A program made the position numbers and the translations under genes. From positions 5,498,458 to 5,562,457 of the forward strand of contig NW_024726235.1 of the NCBI RefSeq assembly GCF_018991925.1: a stretch of 64,000 nucleotides of DNA, read 5' to 3'. The notes under the pieces are model-generated. The model saw only the letters and a program-made list of their open reading frames with translations, did no database searches and was not told the origin of the DNA. Origin of the DNA: Homarus americanus (taxonomy: Eukaryota; Arthropoda; Malacostraca; Decapoda; Nephropidae). The stretch's first letter is position 1. Each line of letters opens with the position of its first letter. Shown here piece after piece: positions 23,411 to 36,692 of this stretch.

Positions 23411-23967
23411 CGTATTATTGTGTGTGTTTTTTTTACTCATATTAATTATTCTCTTAATTGTGATTATCTTTGCATTTATGTATACGTCATTAAGTATACT
23501 TACTAACCGTGCGTGGGCGTTCGTGATCAGTGAGTATACCAGGAGAATGAGGCTCTTTTATATACACTAAATATACTAATACACAGGTGAGAGTCTTAAT
23601 AATCTGTTGAGGTATAGTATATTTTTTTTATCTCACCTGAATCTTCTAATTAGGCGGAAGATATAAGGTGTTGTACAGTATAGGTGGTAAATTACTGCTC
23701 TTCAACAGGTAAGGTCTTGAAGCTGGTGTTCTAGGTAGGTAAACACTCACTAAGTCATCTCACTGTGCTTCAACAACTAAGGTCTTGATGAGGGTTAGTC
23801 TAGGTTGGTAAATACTAAGTCATGAACTATTATGAATTTAAGGGCAGGTACCTGTATAATTGTCTTCTTTGTAAGGTGGAAGATCGTGTTAAATCCGGTT
23901 GCTGGTGGGGGTCGTTGGTTAATTGGTGTGTAATATTCGGTTTTACATGTGTTTGTAAGAGAGAACT

Positions 23968-23970
<3 letters not shown>
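23411..23970. other. Single-copy stretch
   Basis: AT-rich with a loose repetition of CAACAGGTAAGGTCTTGA / CAACTAAGGTCTTGATG near 23704 and 23769. No gene seen. Confidence 0.4.

Positions 23971-23998
<28 letters not shown>
23971..23998. repeat. (GA)n microsatellite
   Basis: Short GA run. Confidence 0.93.
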
Positions 23999-24002
<4 letters not shown>

Positions 24003-24171
24003 GTCTGTATATTACTTTTTGTAACTGCAGACACAAGAACACACTTAAGCCTCTCTCTCATAAGCAGTCGAGAACAAAGATGGTAATGATCAGGGCGTCG
24101 ATTTTAACACAACCAAAGATTTTATAACTCTCTTTTATAATAGAACCCCGCACTGTCTCTTACGTAATTAC

Positions 24172-24183
24172 AGAGAGAGAGAT

Positions 24184-24224
<41 letters not shown>
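24172..24224. repeat. (GA)n microsatellite
   Basis: GA run with two GATA interruptions at its left end. Confidence 0.95.
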
Positions 24225-24631
24225 AAATTAACGTAGGATTTTTCGAGACTCTGTTAAGTTAGCGATATGTGGTTTGGCGGTGTGCTGTGTCATGGGTTCT
24301 GAAGCTTCGACCTGTTATATGAATCAGTTTACATTAATCTTTCAGGGGGGTGAGTTGGCTGTTTTTTGCTACCGTGCCAGAAATTAATAAGAGCACCACA
24401 AATAATTCGGGAGATTTTAATTTAGATTCAATTTAGATCTTTAATATAGCGAGGGAGGTTAGATTGGACTCAGGGGCCAGGTATAATGACTTGGTTGGCG
24501 GTACACATAGCGGGTTAATATGATGTAAGTATGTTGACATGAGGGGAGGCATATGTGGCGGCGATGAGACACAAATACTCATGATTAAATTTATATACAC
24601 ACAGAAGAAGACGTAGGTGGGGGTAACAACA

Positions 24632-25466
<835 letters not shown>

Positions 25467-25938
25467 TCAGACAAGCTCTACCATACACTTGCTTTTCTCT
25501 TCCCATCATCCATTGTTATCACCTTTAACCATCTCTCCCACCGTCCAGGACTTTATATTATTTTCAACCTCACCCGAGCCTCACCTGTCCGACCGTTCAC
25601 GAGGTTTGGGGTTGATTGGACTCTTTCTACGATTACTAAATGTATATAACGTGGCCTCCAGTGTTCCCTTATAGTCAACTGTTTCCATCTTATTGTTGTG
25701 GTTACACCTTCCGTCAGTCCCACAGGTATGCTTGGCTCAACACCCAACAATGGCCTCGGTCACCCCTTCCACATATTGTACATCTGTTCCATATCTCTGT
25801 ATAGTCTCGGGCGGTGGGAACTACAACCGTCTGTTTGTATTGGATTGTGTTTTTTGTTTTTGTTTTTTATCCTTTTTTAACATATTCAATATCTTGCTTA
25901 TTCTCGTGTGTTATTAAGTCCTTCAGCTGCTCATTCAC

Positions 25939-25940
<2 letters not shown>

Positions 25941-25998
<58 letters not shown>
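25941..25998. repeat. (GA)n microsatellite
   Basis: Uninterrupted GA run of about 58 bases. Confidence 0.96.
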
Positions 25999-26001
<3 letters not shown>

Positions 26002-26760
26002 TGTGTCACCTAATTTCACTCCAATGTTGCAGTCACCCAGTCACAACACCCCACCATTTACGGAGCCGAGACAGACGCCCCAACATGAGAACAATTGTCA
26101 ATATTACAAGTTCCACAAAAAAGATCTGGTGTTCCTGCGGTCAACGTGTTAGGATTTATTTTCTTTGTTAAACTTGGTCGAGTCTCTCATGGTCCATTTG
26201 TGGTCCTTATGCCTTGTGGTCAGATCCGGCAGCTGTCCGTTTATAATAACTAAGTCTCACCGTGTTAATTTCCCTGTGGTTGGGAATATATTGAGACTGT
26301 GGTAATATTTGAGGTGGCTTGAAATGTGGTGTATTTTGCTTCTGTTGTTTGTTTACTTCTTGCCTGGAGCGCTTTACCTACTGCTCCCTCGTTTCCCATG
26401 ATAGTTATACATGGTTGGTCTTTCCCTATAATTTCACCCTTTGAATCACGTTAATTATCTATATTCACAACTTCAATATTTGTTTTGGAATGGCATCATG
26501 ATAGGGCCACGTCCTCCTCACCCCACCCCCCCTCCCACCAGCCCAACAGATGAGTCTCCTTCCTAAAGTCACCAACATTCACTGGTGCTGAGGACTGTTG
26601 ATGGGCTGATGACCTCACTCTACCTTCTGTATACATAATTATATAAGAGATTTGTCAGTCGTCCTCTTACTGTGTCAGTATTCAAGGAGCTTAGTGACAA
26701 ATGTACACATATTTAATAGTGATAATAATGAGTGAATGGCAACGAATAAAGGGTAAATAT

Positions 26761-26762
<2 letters not shown>
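25999..26762. other. Single-copy stretch
   Basis: No gene recognised. A C-rich run is near 26520-26535. Confidence 0.4.

Positions 26763-26809
<47 letters not shown>
26763..26809. repeat. (GT)n microsatellite
   Basis: Uninterrupted GT run of about 47 bases. Confidence 0.96.
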
Positions 26810-26810
<1 letters not shown>

Positions 26811-28139
26811 ACTTTTTCTGGTCGTCTGTCATTTAACAATAAGTGTTTGCAGTGACAGACCGGAGACAGCACATTAAAAACTCTTGATTCCAGTATGTGA
26901 GAAGCATCCCCGGCGTGTTGGCTTCCTCACACAAAGAAAGAAGTTGATACCCTTAATGAGAACCAGTTTAACGGAGAAACTTTGATTTACGAAGAGAAAA
27001 TCTAAATTTCAAGGATTGATGGCATAGCGAGGGTGAGGAGTTATGTGGTGTGAGGTGCTTGAGGAGGAGGGCGGCGGTGTGTGACGGAGGCTTACAACAG
27101 CTACACATCTCGGTATGGTTATTAATCCATCACAATACAGATGGATTAGTGACGCTCAGGAAAACAGTACTGAGAAAAAAAATAAAAACAATAACCCGGG
27201 AGACGTAACTGAAACGAGGGAAGACATACAATTAGAGCATTAAATACTTCAGTGATTCCCAGAGTACTGTGATCAGCGGCACTATCACATCAACAACGTG
27301 TGCTGGGGACAGACGGGCAGACACCCTCCTGTCTCCTCCCCGCTACATTTCTCAACATTGGAATTTGTGTTTTTATGTCGCCTGTGAACAAACCTGTTAA
27401 GGGTGGTTGAGCTATGCAGGTATTAAACAAAAAGACAAATACGTGAAATGACCTCATGTTATCAGGTTAAGCTACAAAAGGTTATAGCGAGGTATAGTCA
27501 AAAACATTCATCAATCGAGGGTGAAATTTATTTACGAGTGATAACGAGAGTACAGGTGTGGCACTATAGCACCTGGAGGATACAATCGGTTAGTATACCT
27601 TTAATTACGTCACGAGGCCAGGTATACAGCCCCAGACAAACGGCGCTGATTATTCCGCTTCTCTAAGATAAGACAACATGACGTATTCAGTGTGGCGTGA
27701 CGGTCAGGGTTACATCAGCGTTGTGATACTGTACTGTACTGTATATCACTCACCCGTTAACCTCTCGTGGTGTACACGGGTGGTGGAGGCCGGGTGGTGG
27801 AGGCCAGGTATGAAGGAAGGAGGGGAATACGTTACTCATCCCCTCACACTTGTCTACCTGTCCCCTCACAACTGTTACACCTATACACTATTGTCCTCAC
27901 ACAGATGGTGTAATGAAAAAAGAAGTAAATAAACCACTAACATAAAGATTAGATGAATAACTTGGCTTTTCTAGTATAAATTGTGATGGACAAGTGTTCT
28001 AATGTTCTGCACTGTGATGTTAATGTTTTGGTAATATAGTTTATGGTGTTAACTGTTATCACCTGTTGGCAGTTTTCTTTACATTGTCTAATACAGATAG
28101 GTTCGTTCTTTTAATAGTCCTGAAGTGTTGTAATAAACC
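26810..28139. other. 1.3-kb single-copy stretch
   Basis: No gene, RNA or tandem structure recognised. Open frames at 27448-27666 and 27678-27932 lack known motifs and splice support. Confidence 0.4.
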
Positions 28140-28143
28140 TATT

Positions 28144-28325
28144 CCCGCGACCATCACTCTACCTCTACTGTTCCCGCGACCATCACTCTACCTCTACTGT
28201 CCCCGCGACCATCACTCTACCTCTGCTGTCCCCGCGACCATCACTTGCTCTCATTATCTTCGGGCGGACCATCTACCCCTGTCCCCGCGACCATCACTCT
28301 ACCTCTGCTGTCCCCGCGACCACCC
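28144..28325. repeat. 29-bp minisatellite, about 6 copies
   Basis: The unit is CCCGCGACCATCACTCTACC followed by TCTACTGTT; copies begin at 28144 and 28173. An imperfect copy with CTTGCTCTCATTATC lies in the middle. Confidence 0.92.
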
Positions 28326-28660
28326 CCTCGCCTTCTCTGCCTGGGTGTATCCATCATCTGTGTCAGCTCCGTTGTTGCTCTGGATAGCGACGTCACCATA
28401 GTCCAGCACAGTAGGCGCTCTGTGTGTCAGACGAGCAGTGTGTGGTGCACGTGGAGGCTTCATTAGTTGTTTATGTTCAGTGACTGCGTCTGTATCACGC
28501 TCGGTCACCCTCGTCCTCAATGACATAATGCTGTAGGTGTTTGTGGTTGACTCGTTATAGAACCTCCTACACCCTCTACTGCTGACTGACGAGTGTGTTT
28601 TGGGTGATGTAATGCCACTTGTTCCGTTGAGTTGTCACGCTGGTGTGTGTGTGTGTTCAG

Positions 28661-28886
28661 GTTGCCCGGAGACTGCCGCGACATTACAGCCATCACTAGA
28701 AGCGTCGTTGGCTGTGTCCTCAACCCCGTTTATACGTCACTAGAGAACTTGGATTTCACTTTATGTGTTCGTGGTTGTGACGCCGTGTCGAGTGTTAGTT
28801 ACTATATCCTTGATATTCAAGACCTGGAGCAGCGTCTCGCAAGTTTTACCACATCCTCTGACAGACCAGAAGTAGGGTACATGTAG
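28661..28886 (+). CDS. Possible terminal coding exon, unknown protein
   Basis: A TG-rich tract ending TGTGTTCAG gives a plausible acceptor at 28660. The frame then stays open for about 75 codons to a TAG at 28884-28886. The peptide has four cysteines, an LPGDCRDITAITRSVVGC start, a hydrophobic SSVSYYILDIQDLEQRLASF stretch and a polar end. Composition is non-repetitive and codons look varied. I recognise no domain and see no polyadenylation signal immediately downstream. The upstream exon is not identified, so a chance open frame remains possible. Confidence 0.25.
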
Positions 28887-29619
28887 CTCCCTGCAGTCCC
28901 TTCCCACAGGAGGCACAAGTTTGAGGAAATTGGTTATGAGCCGCCCAGCCAACTGCTCTAGACAGAATTCTGTAATATCTCGCGAGTCCTTCCGTGTCTT
29001 GTTAGGATCACGGTAACATACGGTGTCTTTCTTTAAAAAGCTCGCTAACGCAACTTTAGGTCCTCTAAGGTCTTATTGTGAGTAATGTGAATAAAGTAAT
29101 ATAGCAGGACTCATAAAACACAAAACACATAATTCTCCCGTTAAATCCGCCTGGCAACTCGTCAGTCCTTACATTGTAATGATAACCAATTGTAACGTCC
29201 ACTGACCGCAGTACTACGTACTGTATGTAGGAGGAAAGAGCTTATGAATGAAAGTTCATAAACTTGTTTTATGTTTAACATTTCACTTTTCTGCTTCACA
29301 TTATACAAATATTAAAGTAGGATCAGTGAGTAAAGTATTACTAAGAAAACTTTAGACAAGTCTTCCAAATAAATTTTTTTTACAGCTGTGGCGTAACTAC
29401 GGGACTCTCGCGGCCACTTTCACACTGTCCTCCATCCAGAGTTTACCTTGATCAAACCACCGTGTTGGCCCCCATTAATCACGTCACGCGACTGCTCTAA
29501 ACCTTTATATTGTTGGTAATGAAAGTCCAGACTCCAACAGATGGCTTGACATTGCCGATATTTTAGGATAACTGGAGAGCCTCTTCACCGACACTGTTTA
29601 TGGGTGTCCCGGTTTCTGT
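28887..29619. other. Single-copy stretch
   Basis: AT-rich, no gene or tandem repeat seen. Confidence 0.4.
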
Positions 29620-31238
29620 CGTGGAGTGGTGGTGGTAGTCGTGGTAGTGATGTTGGTTGTGGTGGTAATTGTAGCGGTGATGTTGGTTGCTCTGGTGCTT
29701 GTGGAGGTGATGGTGGCATTGTGGTGGGTGCTTGTAGAGATGAAGGTGGTAGTGGTGGTGCTGGAGATGGTGTTGGTAGTGGTGGTGGTGGTGGTATTGG
29801 TGGTGGAGCTGTGTTAGTGGTGGTGCAGGTGGTGTTGCTGGGAGAGGTGGTGGTGATGGTGATGATGAGGTACATATAGATGAGGCAGGTGGTAGTGGTG
29901 GAGGTACTATCTGTAGTGATCGTTGAGTTGGTGGTAGTGGTGGTGAAGCAGATAGTGTGTGGTGATGGTGATGAGACAGATGGTGTGTGTGGTGGTGAAG
30001 CAGATAGTGTGTGGTGATGGTGATGAGACAGATGGTGTGTGTGGTGGTGAAGCAGATAGTGTGTGGTGATGGTGATGAGACAGATGGTGTGTGTGGTGGT
30101 GAAGTAGATGGTGTGTGGTGATGGTGATGAGACAGATGGTGTGTGGTGATGGTGAAGTAGATGGTGTGTGGTGGTGATGAGACAGATGGTGTGTTTGGTG
30201 GTGAAGTAGATGGTGTGTGGTGATGGTGGGACAGATGGTGTGTGTGTGGAAGCAGATGGTGTGTGGTGGTGGGAACAGATGGTGTGTGGTTGAGCAGATA
30301 GTGTGGTGATGGTGATGAGACAGATGGTGTGTGTGGGGTGAAGCAGATGGTGTGTGTGGTGATGGTGATGAGACAGATGGTGTGTGGTGGTGAAGTAGAT
30401 GGTGTGTGGTGATGGTGATGGGACAGATGGTGTGTGGTGGTGAAGCAGATGGTGTGAGTGGTGAAACAGATGGTGTGTGGTGATGATGGTGGGACAGATG
30501 GTGTGTGTGGTGGTGAGTGGATGGTGTGTGATGGTGATGAGACAGATGGTGTGTGGTGGTGGGATGAGACAGATGGTGTGTGGTGGAGTAGATGGTGTGT
30601 GGTGGTGGTGAAGCAGATGGTTGGTGGTGGTGGGACAGATGGTGTGGAGTGAAGTAGATGGTTGGTGGTGATGAGACAGATGGTTGTTGGTGGTGGTGAT
30701 GAGACAGATGGTTGTGGTTGAAGCAGATGGTTGTGGTGATGGTGATGGGACAGATGGTTGGGTGGTGGATGGTGTGTGGTGATGGTGATGAGACAGATGG
30801 TGTGTGGTGGTGATTGAGACAGATGGTGTGTGTGGTGGTGAAGTAGATGGTGTGTGGTGATGGTGATGAGACAGATGGTGTGTGGTGGTGGTGGAGACAG
30901 ATGGTTGTGGTGGATGGTGTGTGGTGTGTGGGACAGATGGGTGTGTGTGGTGGTGAAGGCATGGTGTGTGATGGTGGGACAGATGGTGTTGGAAGTGATG
31001 GTGTGGTGGTGATGGGACAGATGGTGTGGTGGTGGTGGTGGTGTGTGGTGATGGTGGAGACAGATGGTGTGTGTGGTGGTGATGGGACAGATGGTGTGTG
31101 TGGTGGTGGAAGTAGATGGTGGTAATAGACAGATGGTGTGTGTGGTGGTGAAGCATGGTGTGTGGTGATGGTGATGAGACAGATGGGTGGTGGTGGTGAT
31201 GAGACAGATGGAGGTGGTGGTGGTGATGAACAGATGGT
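29620..31238. repeat. GATGGTGTGTGGTGATGGTG complex array
   Basis: Words of 6-28 bases such as GTGATGAGACAGATGGTGTG repeat for 1.6 kb, with a clear 52-bp period on the left (AGCAGATAGTG at 29947 and 29999). The array degrades to irregular GGTGG toward the right. The 523-codon and 351-codon minus-strand His/Thr/Pro/Ser frames are repeat translations. Confidence 0.93.
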
Positions 31239-31440
31239 GTAATAATAAAAATAATAATAATTAACGGTTTATTGAAAAATTCTGCAGCCGTAGGCTGAAA
31301 ATATACTTGGACATAAATGACTTATTACATACATTGGTGGTTTAACAAAAGCCTTCATTAGAGAAAGGTAAAGGAACATACAGTGAACATACACATTAAT
31401 GTAGGTGTTGAACAGACAAACTCGTAGTGTAGTAACTCCC
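31239..31440 (-). mobile_element. Non-LTR retrotransposon 3'-end fragment
   Basis: The stretch from 31241 (AATAATAAAAATAATAATAA, then TTAACGGTTTATTGAAA) is almost identical to the 3' end of the element at 48739-49420. Both also share GCAGCC..AGGCTGAAAATATAC right after. Reading on the minus strand, the fragment ends in an ATT-type tail. Similarity is clear for about 75 bp and fades beyond, so only non-coding 3' sequence remains. The motif CAGATGGTGT lies on both sides (31231-31240 and 31443-31452); it may be a target-site duplication or just the neighbouring repeats' shared word. Confidence 0.75.
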
Positions 31441-31442
31441 TC

Positions 31443-31890
31443 CAGATGGTGTTAGAAGGAACTCACGTGGTGTAGTAGTTCCCTCAGATGGTGTTATGAG
31501 GGACCTGGCGTGGTGTAGTAATTCCCTCGCAGATGGTGTTATGAGGGGCCTCACGTGGTGTAGTAATTCCTCACAGATGGTGTTATGAGGACCTCACGTG
31601 GTGTAGTAATTACCTCACAGATGGTGTTATGAGGGACCTCACGTGGTGTAGTAATTACCTCACAGATGGTGTTATGAGGGACCTCACGTGGTGTAGTAAT
31701 TACCTCACAGATGGTGTTATGAGGGGCCTCACGTGGTGTAGTAACTCCTTCACAGATGGTGTTATGAGGGGCCTCACGTGGTGTAGTAACTCCTTCACAG
31801 ATGGTGTTATGAGGGGCCTCACGTGGTGTAGTAACTCCTCACATATGGTGTTAGGAGGGACATGTGGTGTAGTAATTCCCTCACAGATGG
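31443..31890. repeat. 45-bp minisatellite, about 10 copies
   Basis: The unit starts CAGATGGTGTTATGAGGGGC and ends with GTAGTAACTCCTTCA; copies with ATGGTG at 31621 and 31666 give the period. It begins where the retrotransposon fragment ends and shares the seed word CAGATGGTGT with the arrays on both sides. Confidence 0.94.
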
Positions 31891-32375
31891 TGTGTGGTGA
31901 TGGTGGTGATGAGACATGATGTGTGGGGTGGTGAAGCAGATGGTGTGTGGCGATGGTGATGAGACAGATGGTGTGTGTGGTGATGAGACAGATGGTGTGT
32001 GGTGATGGTGATAAGACAGATGGTGTGTGTGGTGGTGGTGGAGACAGATGGTGTGTGTGGTGATGGTGATAAGACAGGTGGAGGTGGTGGTGGTGATGAG
32101 ACAGATGGTGTGTGGTGGTGGTGGTGACGAGACAGATGGTGTGTGGTGATGGTGATAAGACAGGTGGAGGTGGTGGTGGTGATGAGACAGATGGTTGTGA
32201 TGATGGTGATGAGACAGATGGTGTGTGGTGGTGGTGGTGACGAGACAGATGGTGTGTGGTGATGGTGATAAGACAGATGGAGGTGGTGGTGGTGATGAGA
32301 CAGATGGTGTGTGGTGGTGGTGATGAGACAGATGGTGTGTGGTGGTGGTGATGAGACAGATGGTGTGTGGTGATG
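31891..32375. repeat. GATGGTGTGTGGTGATGGTG complex array, second block
   Basis: Same word set as 29620-31238 (GATGAGACAGATGGTGTGTG, AAGACAGGTGGAGGTGG), so this is a continuation of one array interrupted by the mobile element and the 45-bp repeat. Confidence 0.92.
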
Positions 32376-32960
32376 TGGTTTGAGGTTGAGGTGTTTTGGG
32401 GAGGTTGCGGTGGGTTGAGATGGTATGGAGTGTCGTGGGTTGGAATGGGTTAGATGGGTTAGCATGGGATAGGACGAGATGAGATGGGTGAAGATGGGAT
32501 GGGGTGGGGGAAAGTGGAATAGGGCCGAGTGAGGTGAGTTGAGATTGGATAGGGTGAGAGGGGCGGGGCAGCGTGGTAATGGGTGGGCGGATGAAATAAC
32601 AGGTAGTTGTGGGCGGGGCGGAGCGGGGTGGAGTGAGTCAAGTGGGTGGAGGAGGAGGAGGAGGAGGAGGAGGATCAGGTAAGACTAAGTTATCTGAGGT
32701 GGAGGGGAAGAGAAGGTTGAGAGTGGAGTTGGGTGGGGTTAGGTTGAGGTGGGATGAGGCGGGGTTAGGTTGAGATGGGGTGAGGGGGTTAGGTTGAGGT
32801 GGGGTGAGGGGGTTAGGTTAGAGGGTGGGATGAGGCAGGGTTAGGTTGAGGTCGGGTGAGGGGGTTAGATTGAGGTGGGGTGAGGGGGTTAGGTTGACGT
32901 GGGGTTAGGGTGGGATAAGGCGGGGTTAGGGCGGGTCTGGGCGGGACGGAGTGAGACAGG
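32376..32960. repeat. G-rich GAGGTGGGGTGAGGGGGTTA tract
   Basis: Irregular G-rich words, then a clearer 24-bp period from about 32740 to 32925 with GGTTAGGTTGAGGTGGGGTG. TTAGGTT words link it to telomere-like DNA. A GGA run sits at 32645-32675. Confidence 0.8.
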
Positions 32961-33355
32961 CACTATCATCATGGTATGGAGGGGCTGGGCAAGGGGCGTC
33001 CACAAAACAATGGAGGATCGTAGCGCGGCTCACTAATTGAATCCAACCCTGTAGTTTGAATCTTAAACGACCAGCTCCTCTTTGGCGTTCTGGAGACCAT
33101 GTCAAAGCCGCCTCCGCATCTCCATCACCTGAGCCATTCCCACCTCTATTCCCGGCTGACGTAGAGGAGAAAACCAGAGAGAAATACGTGCCGTTGGAAG
33201 CGACTGTGTGGGCCTTCAATCCTGGTAATAGCGATGTTCAAATATGTATGTAAATGAAGACACACTGAGAATGACGGGGAGAAACGCTTAGCTTGTAAAA
33301 TGTGTAGCTACTAACATGTTAACCTCGGCTAGCACGCGAGCCTGCCTCTAGCCTT

Positions 33356-33360
<5 letters not shown>
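32961..33360. other. Single-copy island with overlapping open frames
   Basis: Between two repeat blocks, about 250 bp of balanced composition is open on both strands (plus 33056-33253; minus 33219-32926). The minus frame includes LTWSPERQRGAGRLRF and the plus frame SPSPEPFPPLFPADVEEKTR. A donor-like GGTAATAG follows the plus frame near 33220. I cannot assign a family; a conserved non-coding element or a dispersed repeat are alternatives. Confidence 0.3.

Positions 33361-33420
<60 letters not shown>
33361..33420. repeat. (GT)n microsatellite
   Basis: Uninterrupted GT run of about 60 bases. Confidence 0.97.
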
Positions 33421-33422
<2 letters not shown>

Positions 33423-33971
33423 CATTACTGTACACTTCATGATGTATGCTTTTCACATTATAATGGTTCATGGTGTACACGTTCCCCGGCAGGTGAGTGT
33501 TATTGTTATGTGTGACTGTGGGTTCGTTTACAGTGGTCGTGTGTCATACCGAGCATATGTCGTGGTGTGCATCACGGTGACTACAGTATATAATCAAGGT
33601 ACAAACCATTTACGTTAGTTGATCCTAACAGACGCAGGTAACCACTATGATAACTTTGTTTACCTACGCTTAGACTGATAACTTCCTACTACTGAATACA
33701 TTGTGAATAAACGAGCCAACTGTTCATGGCCTCCAGTTAACTGCATGTATATACTGTACTGTGTGATGGTATGGAATATTTGTGCTTCTTAATATAAGTC
33801 TCAAACATTTCAACTAGTCTATCCTACGTAAGTTAGATCACACTCTTGGCCTGGAATAATGTAAACAAATCTATTTTCTGTACTATTTTTACATATGACA
33901 CGAGTCGATCTTATACTGCATAACAAACTAGACCGACTACTGTGACGTAAGGTATGTGGAGGCTGGAGCGG
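33421..33971. other. Single-copy stretch
   Basis: No gene or repeat recognised. Confidence 0.4.
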
Positions 33972-34835
33972 TTTATCTCTCACATGGACTGAGCCCTGAT
34001 ACTCTCACATGGACTGCACACATGGACTGGACACCTCTCACATGGACTGATGACTCTGACCTCCCCTCACATGGACTGAGATGACTCCCCTGACACTCTC
34101 CCTCACATGGACTGAGCCCCTGACACCTATCCTCACATGGACTGAGCCCCTGCTCCCTCACATGGACTGAGCCCTGACACCTCACATGGACTGAGCCCCT
34201 GACACTCTCCCTCACATGCCTCCCTGACACATGGACTGAGCCCCTGACACCCTCTCCCCACATGGACTGAGAGCCCCTGACACCTCCCTCACATGGACTG
34301 TGCTCCCCTGGACAGCTCCTCCCTCACATGGACTGAGCCCCTGACACCTCCCTCACATGGACTGAGCCCTGACACCTCTGACACCTCACATGGACTGAGC
34401 CTCCCGACACCTCCCTCCTCATGGACTGAGCTCCCCCTGACACCTCCCCCTCACATGGATTGAGCTCCCCTGACACTTCCTCACTGACTGCTACCTCTAC
34501 CCTGCCTCTGACACAGGACTCCCCTCTCACATGGACTGAGCCCCTCCTGACAGCTCCCTCATGGACTGAGCCCTGGACAGCCTCCCTCACATGGACTGAG
34601 CCTCCCGACAGCTCCCTCACATGGACTGACTGACACACTCCTCCCTCACATGGACTGAGCCTCCTGACAGCTCCTCACATGGACTCCTGACAGCTCCTAG
34701 ACATGGGAGCCCTCCTGACAGCCCTCACATGGACTGAGCCTCCTGACAGCTCCCTCACATGGACTGAGCCCTCCTGACAGCTCCTCACATGGACTGAGCC
34801 TCCTGACAGCCCCTCACATGGACTGAGCCCTTCCC
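33972..34835. repeat. 29-bp minisatellite, about 30 ragged copies
   Basis: The core is CCTCACATGGACTGAGCCCC followed by TGACACCTC. Nearly every copy carries a different small deletion or insertion, unlike the clean arrays at 19.0-19.8 kb. Minus-strand SVHVRE-type open frames are repeat translations. Confidence 0.93.
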
Positions 34836-34917
34836 CCCTCCTTGGTGCTCGTAGGGTCACAGGGGTCAGGGTTATCTTCTACCTCCCGTTGGATCGGAAC
34901 TGTCATGGATCTCGCTT

Positions 34918-34990
34918 GCTGTGGTTAGGGATCGAACGTGGGTCAAAGATCAATGCACTGACCACCCAACCACTATACTATCGAGCTGTC
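34918..34990 (-). repeat. tRNA-like SINE head
   Basis: On the minus strand the sequence has an A-box-like CTCGATAGTATAGTGG and, about 35 bases later, a B-box-like ACGTTCGATCCC, the internal RNA polymerase III promoter arrangement of tRNAs. The acceptor arms do not pair well and the D-loop region has extra bases (TTGGGTGGTCAG), so this is not an intact tRNA. A tRNA-derived SINE head, with its body running left into the 29-bp array, fits better. Confidence 0.5.
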
Positions 34991-35832
34991 CTGTGTACCT
35001 GTGTATAATTTGTTCTTACTGCCTCACTTTTCACTCTTGTACTCATTAAAGAGGATGTCACTCGGCTTAGAGACTTGTTTTAATAGATGTTTCTGGCTTT
35101 GGACGAGGGTTTCATTTTGAGAGTGAAGTCGACACAGTATTTGGCGAAAGATCCAATGTCAATTTATCATTTTCTTCGACACTCCCACATCGAATTTTAT
35201 ACTTAGAAAAGAAACTCCCGCACCTCAGTTAGTGATAAGAAAACCAGCTTCTCTTCCTTTCAACCTCAGAGTTTATCAAAAATTTCTATTGGGCGGCCTG
35301 GAGCCTCAGAAATGCAGTTGGATTATCTTGTTAGCGCTGAGTAGGTCTTACGTCTTGTGCCATGAGATTGCTGTTCATTCTAACCTCTTCTCTTCTACTT
35401 CTCTGGAATCATCTCTTATAGCGAGGCATCTTGGTCCTCATACACTCCATGAACTTGCGGCAACAGACAACGAGGGAAGACTTTTACCACACGTATTAAA
35501 AAGAGACTTTCGGTGGCATCTAAGTATTCACCTCCTCTGATGTATACTGGCTGGAGAGTTCCTGTGAGACCCGACTGTTGACGCTAAGTGAGGTAAATCT
35601 TACTTAAGGAATGAAATGAGGAAAAGATGATAACGAGAGTGAAGAGAATTACGTTTGTAGTGAGATAGGAAGACGCCGGGGAGTGTTTGGGGATAGACAG
35701 GGAGGAGAAGGAGGAGAAGAAGAAGAAAAAGGAGGAGAAAGAGGAGAGAAGAAGAAGAAGAAGACCAAGAAGAAAACGGAAAATAAACCCGACGAAAGTG
35801 TATCTTCAGGGGGGAATAAGAATAAATACTCT
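34991..35832. other. Single-copy stretch; weak open frame 35232-35540
   Basis: A 102-codon plus-strand frame at 35232-35540 is non-repetitive with low-complexity-free composition, but has no ATG at the track start, no clear splice sites and no recognisable domain. From about 35690 to 35775 the sequence is GAAGAAGGAG-rich. I do not call a gene. Confidence 0.3.
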
Positions 35833-35833
35833 A

Positions 35834-35901
<68 letters not shown>

Positions 35902-35902
35902 C
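35834..35902. repeat. (CAT)n microsatellite
   Basis: About 23 uninterrupted CAT/ATC triplets. Confidence 0.97.
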
Positions 35903-36571
35903 AAGCACTCTGAAAACGCCACATATTTACCCACAACCTTAACTGAAATAGAACCAATACAGGTATAAATAAACACCCAGGAAAAAACAAACAAAAACAA
36001 ATATAAAATAAACTCTATTTTTTTTTACACTGCCATGAAAATCTCTATAAGGCAGAGTTTATATATAAATTTTTCTAAGACATCTTTTACCCATTATCCT
36101 CCACCGTTTCATCTCCTTCGGTATAATGTTCCTGGGAAGATCGTCGACTCCAGGTGTTGATATGGAGGGCAGGAGATCCTCAAGATGCTTAACGTTACTT
36201 TGATGAGAACTCCTGACGTTCTTTAGATAACTGGTCAAGATTCCATTTAATTGGTGTACGTTTTTGTGTGTGTGTGCGTGTGTGTGTTTCGTCACTCGTC
36301 GAATATCAAGTGTTTGGTTGTCTTTACGTCCGCTTTATAAGATTCCGTGAATTTAATGGCTCCTGGAGTTTTGGGTTGATAAAATGTTTGCTTAATGTGT
36401 GTGTGTGTGTATCTACAAAACACAGAGAGAGGTTGATTGACATATTTTGTTTTTTAGCTCTACATAACACTAGAAGGAGAGAGAGATCCAATTAACAGGC
36501 AGGTCAGGGTACATCGTCCTTCAAGGCAAGAAAGACCATTTATTATTACATGAAGTGATTCGGCCATTTTA

Positions 36572-36575
<4 letters not shown>

Positions 36576-36648
<73 letters not shown>

Positions 36649-36692
36649 CACAACACAACACAACACAACACAACACACCACAATACAACACA
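36576..36692. repeat. (CA)n followed by (AACAC)n
   Basis: A CA run of about 73 bases passes directly into AACAC pentamers (AACACAACACAACACAACAC). Confidence 0.95.

Noticed and set aside
29585..31156. 523-codon minus-strand open frame
   Set aside because: It is entirely the complement of the GATGGTGTG array; composition is only His, Thr, Pro, Ser and Ile, with no domain.
34918..34990. Functional tRNA gene
   Set aside because: Box A and box B are present but acceptor and D-arm pairing is poor and the length of the D region is atypical.
35687..35968. Lys/Glu-rich to poly-His open frame
   Set aside because: It reads through a purine-rich tract into a (CAT)n microsatellite; composition explains it.
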